Positions 9,404-20,218 of a DNA stretch of 49,002 nt are shown here, one piece after another. The translations under genes and the position numbers were made by a program. Location: the NCBI GenBank assembly GCA_031255285.1, contig JAIRSU010000037.1, positions 1-49,002 on the forward strand. Reading direction: 5' to 3'. The stretch is from Treponema sp. GTDB lineage: Bacteria; Spirochaetota; Spirochaetia; Treponematales; Breznakiellaceae. Position 1 is the stretch's first letter. The number at the start of each line of letters is the position of its first letter. The notes below the pieces were generated by a model. That model saw only the letters and a list, made by a program, of their open reading frames with translations. It was not told where the DNA came from and did not search any database.

Positions 9404-10375
9404 ATGCCTAAAGCATTACAATATCAGACGAATTCCGTTATTTATTTTCGAGGCAACAAGGCAGAAACGGTTCTGCTTGTACAGTCGGGAAAGATCTGTC
9501 TGATTTCAGAAGACCTTGAGACACGAGAAGAAGTGAAAGAAGTGTTGGGTAAAGGTGAATTTTTTGGGGTGAAGTCTGTACTTGGACACTATCCTCGTGA
9601 AGAAAACGCCGTTGTTTTGGAAAATTCGGTTGTTCTTAGTTTCACGGTGCCTGAATTCGAGGCAGTTGCGGCTAGAAATGTGGGACTCATCATGCAAATG
9701 CTTAAAGTTTTCTCAAATCAAATGCGGCGTATCCACAAACAGGTTGCTTCTCTTCTGAAAGAAGAAAAGACTCAAGCTCCAGACGTGGGGCTCTTTGCAG
9801 TAGGTGACTATTACTTCAAGAGTAAGAAGTACGCCTATGCGCGCCACATATTTGACCGTTATTTATCTTACTATCCCGCTGGGAAACAGGCGGAACAGGC
9901 AGAAACCTATCTCAGAACCGCAGATACGTATATTGCACGTTATGGAGATGGGCTTGCCCAACTCTCTCCGAATAAAGAGACTGTAGACACGTCTGTTTCG
10001 GAATTTGCCAAGCTCTATGTAGAGGCACAGGAGCTTATGTCTCAAGAGAAATACCTGCCTGCGTGTCAAATTTTGAAAAAAATCGCAGATTCAGGAGAGG
10101 TAGGTTTTGCGGAAAAGTGTGAACTTGAGCTGGGGCAATGCTTCTTCCTGATGAGCAAATATGAAGAATGTATCAAGTATTATACACAGCTGCTTATCAA
10201 AAAGCCGAAGCATACATCCGTGGGACAGATGCTCTTCTTCATGGGACAATCTCATGAGCAATGTGGGCGCATTGAACAAGCGCTTTCTTTCTGCAAGAAA
10301 GCGCTAAATTTGACAACCGATGTTGTAGCCAAAGGAAATATCAATGCCGTGATAAAGAGATTAGGGGGAGTGTAA
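9404..10375 (+). CDS. cyclic nucleotide-binding domain protein with C-terminal TPR-like region
   Basis: 323 aa; N-terminal cNMP-like barrel (VIYFRGNKAETVLLVQSGKICLI...KGEFFGVKSVLG), later TPR-like helices; starts directly after the upstream TAA. Confidence 0.75.
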   Translation: MPKALQYQTNSVIYFRGNKAETVLLVQSGKICLISEDLETREEVKEVLGKGEFFGVKSVLGHYPREENAVVLENSVVLSFTVPEFEAVAARNVGLIMQMLKVFSNQMRRIHKQVASLLKEEKTQAPDVGLFAVGDYYFKSKKYAYARHIFDRYLSYYPAGKQAEQAETYLRTADTYIARYGDGLAQLSPNKETVDTSVSEFAKLYVEAQELMSQEKYLPACQILKKIADSGEVGFAEKCELELGQCFFLMSKYEECIKYYTQLLIKKPKHTSVGQMLFFMGQSHEQCGRIEQALSFCKKALNLTTDVVAKGNINAVIKRLGGV

Positions 10376-11010
10376 TGGCAGGACTGGAAGCTTTCGCCCG
10401 TTTTGCCAAGAGTTACAAGGCAAGCGAAATGATTTTTTCTGAATTCGAGCGGGGCGACACCTTTTACTTCATCATGTCTGGAAGAGTACGACTTGTCAAG
10501 ATAGTGGGCGAAATTGAAAAAACATTGGATATTTTACAGCCATCGGAGATGTTTGGAGAGATGGCGATTCTGGAAGATTCACCACGTTCAGCTACGGCCA
10601 TAGCGATGGATGATGTGAAGGTCTTGGAGTTCAATCGTCAGAATTTCGACATTCTGATGAAGAGCAATCCTCAAATAGCTCTCAAGCTACTTAAAATGTT
10701 TACTAAACGCATCTACGACCAGAAACGTCGGTTTATGATTCTGACTCTTGATGACCCGCAGGCAAAGATAGCTGATGTATTCCTTATGCTGGACGAAACC
10801 ATGCCCAACGTAGAACGCACTACCACTCGTCGAGACTTCAAGACTACTGTTGAAGGGGTCGCTCATTGGGCGGGCATGAACACCCTCGAAGTCAGAGCTA
10901 TCTTAGGACATTTTGAGACACAGCACCGGATAGAAATATTGCCGGACAGGATACTCGTAAGAAACATAAACGACTTCGAGCGTTTCGTTAACTCTTCCCG
11001 TAAACGATAG
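10375..11010 (+). CDS. Crp/Fnr-family transcriptional regulator
   Basis: 211 aa; FSEFERGDTFYFIMSGRVRLVK...GEMAILEDSPRSATAIA, C-terminal HTH-like region; TAATG overlap with the upstream gene. Confidence 0.82.
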   Translation: MAGLEAFARFAKSYKASEMIFSEFERGDTFYFIMSGRVRLVKIVGEIEKTLDILQPSEMFGEMAILEDSPRSATAIAMDDVKVLEFNRQNFDILMKSNPQIALKLLKMFTKRIYDQKRRFMILTLDDPQAKIADVFLMLDETMPNVERTTTRRDFKTTVEGVAHWAGMNTLEVRAILGHFETQHRIEILPDRILVRNINDFERFVNSSRKR

Positions 11011-11042
11011 CAAGGGATCCAACACGATATCAGATGCGATAA

Positions 11043-11070
11043 CCAACAGTCCCATAAATTATACTGTTGG
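11043..11070. terminator. stem-loop between convergent crp-like and mscS genes
   Basis: CCAACAGT (11043-11050) and ACTGTTGG (11063-11070), perfect 8-bp arms; GTCCCA/TGGGAC offers an alternative pairing. Confidence 0.45.
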
Positions 11071-11143
11071 GACGCTTATCTGCAAACTGCGTCAACTAGC
11101 AGTACTAACAAATTGATGCACCAATTGACGAAAACTTACTTCC

Positions 11144-11998
11144 TTATTCTTGGTTTTTGTCGAATTTATCTTTTTTTACCTCAATGATACGAACATCTCG
11201 TTGTGGCAAAGGAATGGAAAGTCCTGCCGTTTCTATTTTTTCTTTGATGTTCTTCATCTGAAACCAATAGGTATCCCAATACACACCGCTTTCCGCCCAC
11301 GCACGAAGGGTAATGTTTACTGCGTTGTCGCCCAGAGACTGCACCATGATTTGAGGAACAGGGTCTTTGAGGAATCGCTTTTCTGCGTCTACAATAGCCC
11401 GTAAGGTCTGATAGGCGGTTTCAATCGAGTCGGTATAGGAAATACCGATAGTGAAGTCCATACGGCGTTTGCTGTTTCTGCTGTAGTTTTTGAGCGGCGA
11501 TGCCCAGATTGAAGCGTTTGGTGCGGAGATAAATACGCCGTCTGGGGTCTCGAGGGATGTGGTGAAGAGGTCGAAATCCTTCACGGTTCCCATGAAAGAA
11601 CTGAATTCGATGAAATCGCCCTTACGGTATGAGCGCAACAGTACCATCACAATACCAGCCGCTATGTTGCCAAGCGTATCCTTGAAAGCGAGTCCTACGG
11701 CGACACCTGCCGCGCCTAAAATGGCTACTAGTCCTGTTGTGTTGACCCCGAATACACTGAGTATCATAATTATCGTAATGACAATGAGTACGTATTTGGA
11801 AGCGATTCGCAAAAGCGACAGAATAGTTTCATCGATTCCGAGTTTGACGTTGTCTACCCGAATCGTGATCTTCTTTACAATGGTCATCAAGAGACGACAT
11901 ACCAGCACAATGATGCCAGCTGTGATGATTTTCCCACACAATGAAATCAATTCCGTTTCATGCGCGGATAGAAAATTGGTGATAAAGCCTGTTGGCAA
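11144..11998 (-). CDS. mscS: small-conductance mechanosensitive channel, MscS family
   Basis: 284 aa; TM helices, LGAAGVAVGLAFKDTLGNIAAGI pore helix; TTG start with aaggag SD. Confidence 0.93.
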   Translation of the reverse strand: MPTGFITNFLSAHETELISLCGKIITAGIIVLVCRLLMTIVKKITIRVDNVKLGIDETILSLLRIASKYVLIVITIIMILSVFGVNTTGLVAILGAAGVAVGLAFKDTLGNIAAGIVMVLLRSYRKGDFIEFSSFMGTVKDFDLFTTSLETPDGVFISAPNASIWASPLKNYSRNSKRRMDFTIGISYTDSIETAYQTLRAIVDAEKRFLKDPVPQIMVQSLGDNAVNITLRAWAESGVYWDTYWFQMKNIKEKIETAGLSIPLPQRDVRIIEVKKDKFDKNQE

Positions 11999-12009
11999 AA
12001 TTTCACTCC

Positions 12010-12972
12010 TTACAAAAAGATAATCTCTGGTTCGAGAACGAATCCTGTTTTTTCACGGACGATTTCTCTCACTTCATCTGTCAAAAAGCGGATGTCCGTT
12101 GCAGTTGCATTACCCGTGTTGACGATGATATTTCCATGAAAGGGCGCAACCATTGCCCCACCGTAAGAAAGTCCCCGCAAGCCCAGTTCGTCTATGATTT
12201 TGCCCACAGGCTTGCCAAAAGCGCGATTGTTCTTGAACACTGAACCTGCCGACGGGAACCGATAATGCCCCTTGGTTTCGCGGTCTTTTCGATGCGCGTC
12301 CATTTCCTCATGTATAAGCGCCGATTCTCGTTGGTATACAAAGAATTTCGCCGAAAGTATGAGGGTCTGCCTACCTGATGCTGATTTTTCGTCTTGGAAA
12401 GGGCTTTTCTTGTACCCAAAATCAGTTTCGCGAAAGGGTACCGTTTTTCTTTGAAAAACACCACAACCCAACTCTAACGCAACAGCTTCTATAAGCCTAT
12501 CCGATACCGATGTTTCGTAACAACGTGCATTCGTGTACACGGCTCCACCTATTGAGCCAGGCATACCAGCAAGGAATTCAAGCCCTCCCCATCCCCTGAC
12601 CTCAGCGACTGCCATAGCCGTATCTATAGATGAACCCGCAGCGAAGGATGCGGAACCATATTCATCTGCGAGAAGCCCTGCATACCCACTGGTATCCAGA
12701 ACAAGCCCTCGAAAACCCACGTCCTGAGGCACGATGTTTGCACCGCCTCCCAATATGAAAACCGGTACTTCCTCGGCATAGGCCGACGTGAGGAGATTCG
12801 CTACGTAATCCTCAAAGACATCCACAGAAGGACGAATCCAGACATCAGCGGGTCCTCCCACCTTAAATGTCGTATGATGGGACAACGGTTCGTTATACCG
12901 CATAATTCCTTCAAATTGTGTCTGTTTATCGACTCGTTTCAGAAAATCTGAAATATCGCATAATCGAACCAT
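12010..12972 (-). CDS. murB: UDP-N-acetylenolpyruvoylglucosamine reductase
   Basis: 320 aa; HHTTFKVGGPADVW, LGGGANIV, GGLEFLAGMPGSIGGAVYTNARCY, RFPSAGSVFKN. Confidence 0.96.
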   Translation of the reverse strand: MVRLCDISDFLKRVDKQTQFEGIMRYNEPLSHHTTFKVGGPADVWIRPSVDVFEDYVANLLTSAYAEEVPVFILGGGANIVPQDVGFRGLVLDTSGYAGLLADEYGSASFAAGSSIDTAMAVAEVRGWGGLEFLAGMPGSIGGAVYTNARCYETSVSDRLIEAVALELGCGVFQRKTVPFRETDFGYKKSPFQDEKSASGRQTLILSAKFFVYQRESALIHEEMDAHRKDRETKGHYRFPSAGSVFKNNRAFGKPVGKIIDELGLRGLSYGGAMVAPFHGNIIVNTGNATATDIRFLTDEVREIVREKTGFVLEPEIIFL

Positions 12973-12977
12973 GGACC

Positions 12978-13006
12978 ATTATAGTTATATTTTGAAAATA
13001 TTACAA
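12978..13006 (-). promoter_or_regulatory. murB promoter, 5 nt from the start codon
   Basis: Minus strand TTGTAA (13006-13001), 17 bp, TATAAT (12983-12978), then GGTCC-ATG. Confidence 0.6.
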
Positions 13007-13042
13007 GATCTGCCCGTAATTAGTTGTAGCATGAGCAACAAC

Positions 13043-13071
13043 TTGACTAGACCGTAATATATCATTATAGT
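13043..13071 (+). promoter_or_regulatory. promoter of HDAC-like gene, 6 nt from the start codon
   Basis: TTGACT (13043-13048), 17 bp, TATAGT (13066-13071), ATG at 13078. Confidence 0.6.
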
Positions 13072-13077
13072 CTATAT

Positions 13078-14157
13078 ATGGTTTTATACGACCCTGCCAC
13101 AACCACAGTTCACCAAGACTACGGTATTATGATTCCTATATCTGTTTCTCGGGCGGATAAGATAATTAATTTTTTAAGACAAAACAAAGCGTTGGTTGGT
13201 AAGACAAAAGTCTACGACTTTACTCAAGCCGCATCGGTCGTTAGTATGAATGACCAATGTGGGGAGATAATTACCCGCACCGATCTTGAACAAATGCACG
13301 ACAAGACCTTTATTGCGGACCTCTATGGACAGGGACTTGAAAAACGCCTGATAACAGCGTGGGAACTCATTAGCAAGGATGGTAGACCGAATCGTTACAA
13401 ACCGGAACGAGCGAAGAAGCCACTGCCCAGACTTTTCGATACTGTACTAAAACAGGTCATGGGGACATATCTTACCTGTAGGCTTGCGATGCAGGGAACG
13501 GAGTGGGATAATTTCTGTTATTACCTTGGGGGTGGAATGCACCATGCCCGTTACGACACAGGTGCGGGTTTCTGTCTGCTGAACGACATCGTTATTGCAG
13601 CGCAAAAAATACTCATCGAAACGGACTCGAGCCTCGTGTGGTTCATCGACGTTGACGCACATAAAGGATGCGGAAGTGCGGAACTTCTACAATTTGCCCG
13701 TGAAGCCGGAAAATTAGATGAAGAGAAAAATATCCTCAATCTTTCCATCCATATGGCTCATGGATGGCCCCTTGATGATAAAACCATCTCCGTAACACCT
13801 TCCAATCGTGCCCCACTTATCCCTTGTGACGTTGAAATCCTCATTGATAAGGATAGAGAAGCTGAATATCTACCGGAACTCAAGAGAGGTATTCGTAAAC
13901 TCGAGGAGCTTTCAGACAGTCGCAAACCTGACTTAGCCATCGTAGTCGACGGAACAGACCCTTACGAGCATGATGGGCTTCTTTCAAGCGGTCTCTTGCG
14001 CCTCTCTTTGGAGCAGTGTGTTGAACGAGATTTGTTTATATACGAATATCTGGTAAGAAGAGGGATTCCCTCGGCATGGCTCATGGCAGGCGGTTATGGA
14101 GAGCGGGCATGGGAGCCTACCGCACACTTTCTGAAAGTCATTCATCATGGAAGATAA
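13078..14157 (+). CDS. histone deacetylase superfamily protein
   Basis: 359 aa; YLGGGMHHARYDTGAGFCLLNDIVIAA, WFIDVDAHKGCGSAELL, VDGTDPYEHDGL; arginase/HDAC-fold deacetylase motifs. Confidence 0.9.
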   Translation: MVLYDPATTTVHQDYGIMIPISVSRADKIINFLRQNKALVGKTKVYDFTQAASVVSMNDQCGEIITRTDLEQMHDKTFIADLYGQGLEKRLITAWELISKDGRPNRYKPERAKKPLPRLFDTVLKQVMGTYLTCRLAMQGTEWDNFCYYLGGGMHHARYDTGAGFCLLNDIVIAAQKILIETDSSLVWFIDVDAHKGCGSAELLQFAREAGKLDEEKNILNLSIHMAHGWPLDDKTISVTPSNRAPLIPCDVEILIDKDREAEYLPELKRGIRKLEELSDSRKPDLAIVVDGTDPYEHDGLLSSGLLRLSLEQCVERDLFIYEYLVRRGIPSAWLMAGGYGERAWEPTAHFLKVIHHGR

Positions 14158-14451
14158 TAGACTTATTTAATAATACAAGGATACTATAATGGCAACATGA
14201 GGCGGCGAAACGTTAAGACTGACAGTCGAAATACCACCCTGAAATATCTGTGGGAGTACTGGATGATGGACAGTTATGATAAATGTCAGGCTGTCTTTCT
14301 CAAATTCACCCCGTTTTTTGACGAAATTTACGGTACTGCGTTGTCTTTGGTGCATGATTATGCAGTCGTAGTCTTATCCCCCGCTAATCCCCCCTTTTTG
14401 TATTCTGACAACTGGTTATACCACCTTTTTGGGTTCAAGCCGGCATTTATC

Positions 14452-15062
14452 ATATGTGGTTGAGTAACCTCTTAGGAGAACAGCAGGTTCTCCTAAGTAC
14501 TCTCCGCATCCGATGTTCCAGCCGGCAACTATTCTCTTCTGTTCGCCGTCCATGCCAAATGCTTCCAAATACCGCCTGAAAACTGTCCCGGTTATCCATT
14601 GCTATCAGGTCATAGCTTATTCCCAGCTCTCGTATCCGTTCCTTCAGATCCTCCGCTGTCTTCATGTCCCTCTCCTCTCCACACATACGCCGCGATTTCT
14701 CCACTTTTCCGTCGATATGCGTAAATGAACCATGTTTATCCTTCTTTCCCTACATATGTCCAGAATTCGTCTATTTCGAGGCAGTTATAGTGGTTTTGTT
14801 TCGGTTTTATCGGGTAGTTACCCTATCTGAGTATTTTTAAGACCTCGGTGATGCTTACGTCCAGTACGGTACTGATGTCCCGTATGCCAATTCTCTGATG
14901 AACCTGATTTTTATCAGAGAAGACCATCCTCGAACGGCATCTCCGATAAGTCATTTCATGGACGCTGATGAACTGACATCCGCATTTGACACAGAGGTAA
15001 TTTTGTTTATGTTGTATTTTTTCCCTTTTGGGTTATGTTCGGACTATGGCAATGGGACACTT
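14452..15062 (-). pseudogene. degraded IS1-like transposase remnant
   Basis: Minus strand: CPIAIVRT*...KQNYLCVKCGCQFIS (zinc finger), HQRIGIRDISTVLDVSITEVLKIL, HYNCLEIDEFWTYVG, DNRDSFQAVFG, CRLEHRMRRVLRRTCCSPKRLLNH; interrupted by frameshifts and a stop. Confidence 0.7.
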
Positions 15063-15148
15063 CATTTCTGAAGTTATCAGTATGATTTCATAATATTTCT
15101 TTGTGCCTCTATTATCTTTACCTCTTTATCGTACTTTCTGGATAACCT

Positions 15149-15433
15149 CTAAGATTTCGTATTAGTCCATATCTCGTTATGAGTAAGATCTGGAAGTTTT
15201 GTTACGGAGAATGGTTGTACCATTTCGGTGACTTCTTTGATAATATCCGTTGCTTCAGGTGAAGAAATAGAATAGTCGGGTTCGCTTGTCGCATAATGAC
15301 TATTTTGTATATATGCGCCATTCTTTTGTTGCTGTGCTTTGACCTTGCCAAACTCCGCCTCATAGATGATCTTATACGCTTCCGTCTTGGGAACAGGACC
15401 GAGATCATGTCTCACATAGTTGATATCATTCAA
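15149..15433 (-). pseudogene. Panacea (SocA-like) domain fragment, probably 5'-truncated
   Basis: NYVRHDLGPVPKTEAYKIIYEAEFGKV ... LPDLTHNEIW resembles Panacea-type antitoxin cores; only a TTG start and an in-frame stop 9 codons upstream. Confidence 0.4.
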
Positions 15434-15460
15434 TATTGTGCTGAATTTTTAAAAAGCCTC

Positions 15461-15489
15461 TTGACACATCTTATGGAACGTGTTATTAT
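15461..15489 (+). promoter_or_regulatory. sigma70-like promoter of metY-like gene
   Basis: TTGACA (15461-15466), 17 bp, TATTAT (15484-15489). Confidence 0.6.
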
Positions 15490-15589
15490 CTTAGTTATAT
15501 TATGTATTTAATATGAAAATCTAAAGAAGAAATTCAATGGATTGAAATAAACGGTGGAAACCGTCACACTATCAATAAGGAGATCAGAA

Positions 15590-16882
15590 ATGGCAAAGAA
15601 AACCAATATTGACCGATGGGCTTTTGAGACAAAACAAGTCCACATCGGACAAGAAGAAGCTGACCCCACGAGCGATGCACGTGCGGTGCCGATTTACCAG
15701 ACTACGTCTTACGTGTTCCATAGCGCGGCTCATGCAGCCGCAAGGTTTAACCTGACCGATGCTGGTAACATTTATGGTAGACTCACCAACTCAACACAAG
15801 GCGTTTTGGAAGCTCGTGTTGCGTCACTTGAGGGGGGATCAGCCGCTCTCGCTGTAGCCTCCGGTTCCGCAGCAATCACCTATACATTCCTCACATTAGC
15901 TCATGCTGGGGACCACATCGTATCTGCCAAGACCATCTACGGCGGTACTTATAACCTTTTGAAGGAAACCCTATCTAAATTTGGTATCAAGACCACTTTC
16001 GTTGAACCAAATCTGAAAGAATTCGAAGAGGCAATCAAACCTAACACGAAAGCCGTGTTCATTGAAACGCTCGGCAACCCACACTCGAATATCATCGACA
16101 TTGAGGCACTGGCAAATATCGCACACAATGCGAAGATTCCACTTGTGGTTGATGATACATTTACTACGCCCTACTTGATCCGTCCCTTCGAGCTGGGTGC
16201 TGACATTGTTGTAACATCGGCAACCAAGTTCCTCGGTGGACATGGTACCACGCTTGGCGGACTCGTGGTAGAAAACGGCAAATTTGATTGGATTGCCAGT
16301 GGTAAATTTCCCGGACTGGTGGAACCAAACCCCAGCTACCACGGTATTTCTTTCGCCAAGACGGTTGGATCCGCAGCGTTTGTTACTAGCATCCGCGCCT
16401 TACTTCTTCGCGATACTGGTGCAGCGATTTCGCCTTTTAACGCCTTCCTCATTTTACAGGGTGTTGAAACGCTTTCGCTTCGCGTGGAACGTCATGTTGA
16501 AAACGCTCTGAAGGTGCTTGAATACTTGAAAACACAGCCCAAAGTGGTGAAGATTCACCACCCTAGCCTGCCGGATGACCCCAGCAGTGCTCTTTACAAG
16601 AAATATTTCCCCAAGGGTGCAGCATCTATTTTCACATTTGAAATCAAAGGCGGTGAAAAAGAAGCTCACGAATTTATCGACCGCCTGCAAATATTCTCAC
16701 TTCTGGCAAATGTGGCTGACGTGAAATCTCTAGTGATTCATCCTGCAAGCACGACTCATTCAGAGCTGACCGCAGAAGAGCTTGTAGAACAAGGGATATA
16801 TCCCAACACAATACGGCTCTCCATTGGTACGGAAAATATCAAGGACATCATCGCGGACTTGGAGCAAGCCTTCGGAGAATAG
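15590..16882 (+). CDS. metY: O-acetylhomoserine sulfhydrylase family, PLP enzyme
   Basis: Start moved to ATG 15590 after aaggag; FETKQVHIGQEEADPTSDARAVPIYQTTSYVF, VVTSATKFLGGHGTTLGG. Confidence 0.93.
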   Translation: MAKKTNIDRWAFETKQVHIGQEEADPTSDARAVPIYQTTSYVFHSAAHAAARFNLTDAGNIYGRLTNSTQGVLEARVASLEGGSAALAVASGSAAITYTFLTLAHAGDHIVSAKTIYGGTYNLLKETLSKFGIKTTFVEPNLKEFEEAIKPNTKAVFIETLGNPHSNIIDIEALANIAHNAKIPLVVDDTFTTPYLIRPFELGADIVVTSATKFLGGHGTTLGGLVVENGKFDWIASGKFPGLVEPNPSYHGISFAKTVGSAAFVTSIRALLLRDTGAAISPFNAFLILQGVETLSLRVERHVENALKVLEYLKTQPKVVKIHHPSLPDDPSSALYKKYFPKGAASIFTFEIKGGEKEAHEFIDRLQIFSLLANVADVKSLVIHPASTTHSELTAEELVEQGIYPNTIRLSIGTENIKDIIADLEQAFGE

Positions 16883-17045
16883 ACCGGTGTTGTTCATAAA
16901 ACAGGACGAAACATAAGCGCTTTGTTGTTCAAGAAGGAATGGGAGTTGAATTCTATATTCCATCTAACTTATTGATACAGTGTACATCCAAGCTTTAATA
17001 AGATGTAGCCTTTTTATGGTTTAATACCCCGCCCCAAGGGACGGT

Positions 17046-17134
17046 AACTAGAGGAGGGTAGGGGATTGGTTCCATCGCATACGCAAAGGTTTCACAGTGG
17101 AATCTTCACAATACCACAGGTTTGCCCTCTAGTT
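17046..17134 (+). other. nested stem structure upstream of gdhA
   Basis: Outer AACTAGAGG/CCTCTAGTT (9 bp), inner GGTTCCAT/GTGGAATC (8 bp including G-U). Confidence 0.35.
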
Positions 17135-17156
17135 GTTTATTCAAGATATCTAGTAA

Positions 17157-18602
<1,446 letters not shown>

Positions 18603-18629
18603 CGTCTGCGGCTTAATGAATATTAGCAT

Positions 18630-18681
18630 AGCCTTCTTCAACGAACTTAATGTTCACAGTAATCATGTCTTGAAGAAGGCT
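18630..18681 (+). terminator. long stem-loop downstream of gdhA
   Basis: AGCCTTCTTCAA (18630-18641) and TTGAAGAAGGCT (18670-18681), perfect 12-bp arms; no U-tract. Confidence 0.45.
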
Positions 18682-19345
18682 TAAGAGAGGTTATCTATCC
18701 TCTGCGTTTTTTGGCTAGTTTAACACTTTGCAGGGTATAGAAATATGGCTTTACATCCTTCATCGTAGAAACATTTTTCTCTTTTATTTTCGAAAAATAC
18801 GGCTATTTTTATTTATTTTAGGGTGAATTTTCAGCGTAAAAGCCGTTGTCCAAAGCATAGACCAACGCGGAATTCCCACTTTATTTTGAGGCTTTTGGTC
18901 TATACTTTCGGCGGTTGTTTGGGAAGGGTTTTGGCTTGAGAGGAGGGTGCTGGTGCTTGACGGTATTTTGGTAGGGAAAACGCCGAGGGGCGTCTACATT
19001 TAAAATGTCCGTGGATGCCCGTAATGGACGTTTATTGTATACGGCAATTTTCTAAAAAAAGCGTTTATCACAATATTTGAAAAGGATGCCCCAAAAGACT
19101 ATTTGCAAAAACCATATAGTTTTTTGGGCATTATGGGCAAACGATATGGATAACGACTATAACTCTTATCGCATTCTACATTGTAATTTGCGTAAAATAC
19201 TTGGAAGACAAATCAGGTCTTGGGACAATGCTTCAATTTCTACTGAATACAATATAAAGCAATAATAAGAAATAGAATAATATCATCTGAATAAAAAATC
19301 CTCGCCACTTGTGTGGGGGGTATTAACCCCAAGAGAAATGGAGAA

Positions 19346-19392
19346 CAAACGCCCAGAGAAGCGGCGCTTTTATAAGCCTCTCTGGGCGTTTG
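19346..19392. terminator. terminator downstream of the metal ABC operon
   Basis: caaacgcccagagaagc ... gcctctctgggcgtttg, 17-bp arms with one mismatch, A/T-rich flanks. Confidence 0.7.
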
Positions 19393-19519
19393 TTTTTGTT
19401 TTCATGAGTGTAGCATTAGTGTAGGGTGAAATTATATTCTTGTCAAGATACCATGGAAAAATTTCAGATTCAGAAGGAGGTCGGTCCACTGAAGAGACGG
19501 TCCGCGCGGATTGTGGTGA

Positions 19520-20218
19520 TTACAAGCCCCATTCCGCCATAGTTGCCGAATCCGCGAACAGGACTGCTGGGTCTCCGTCTGCCACAAGCGCACCGTGGCA
19601 GAGTATCAGGGCGCGGGAACAGAGAGCATGGACAAAGTCTAAATCATGGGTGGCGACGACTTTGGTGTGGGACAGGGTCTGCATAAGGGAGAGAGTTGTG
19701 CGCCGGGCTCTTGGGTCCAGAAAAACCGTAGGTTCGTCAAAGAGTAGTATGTCCGGTTCCATGACGAGCGTTGCCGCGAGTGCACAGAGTCGTTTTTCGC
19801 CGCCCGAAAGCCGGGACGGGGACCGGTCCACTAAATGCTCGATTCCCAGGCGATTCAGAGTCTTCCACATACGGCTTTCCGCTTCCTCCTGAGACATTCC
19901 CCTGTTGCGGAGTCCGAAGAGCACGTCGTCGTATATCCGGGGCATAAAGAGCTGGTCGTCCGGGTTCTGAAACACCAGTCCTGTCTTGCGTTGTACAGCT
20001 CTCGCGGTGTGTTTGGAAAGTTCCACCCGGTCAATGAAGATAGAGCCCCGGCAGATAGGCAGAATGCCGGTGACTGCAAGCAACAGGCTAGTCTTTCCCG
20101 CGCCATTTGCACCGATGAGCGCAACATTCTCGCCTTTTGCTATGTGGAAGCTAACGTCTCTAAGAACCAAGTCTGTCTGCCGGGGGTACGCCGTGCTCAC
20201 GTGAACAAGCTGAACCAT
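19520..20218 (-). CDS. cbiO: cobalt/nickel ECF transporter ATPase CbiO
   Basis: 232 aa; LIGANGAGKTSLL, LSGGEKRLCALAATLVMEPDILLFDEPT. Confidence 0.92.
   Translation of the reverse strand: MVQLVHVSTAYPRQTDLVLRDVSFHIAKGENVALIGANGAGKTSLLLAVTGILPICRGSIFIDRVELSKHTARAVQRKTGLVFQNPDDQLFMPRIYDDVLFGLRNRGMSQEEAESRMWKTLNRLGIEHLVDRSPSRLSGGEKRLCALAATLVMEPDILLFDEPTVFLDPRARRTTLSLMQTLSHTKVVATHDLDFVHALCSRALILCHGALVADGDPAVLFADSATMAEWGL

Noticed and set aside
14197-14463. 88-aa plus-strand ORF
   Set aside because: No recognisable motif and it runs into the IS1-like remnant; insufficient support.
18800-19260. Possible RNase P, tmRNA or SRP RNA in the long gap after gdhA
   Set aside because: Some hairpins (e.g. 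ATAGACCAA/TTGGTCTAT), but none of the conserved cores of those RNAs could be found.
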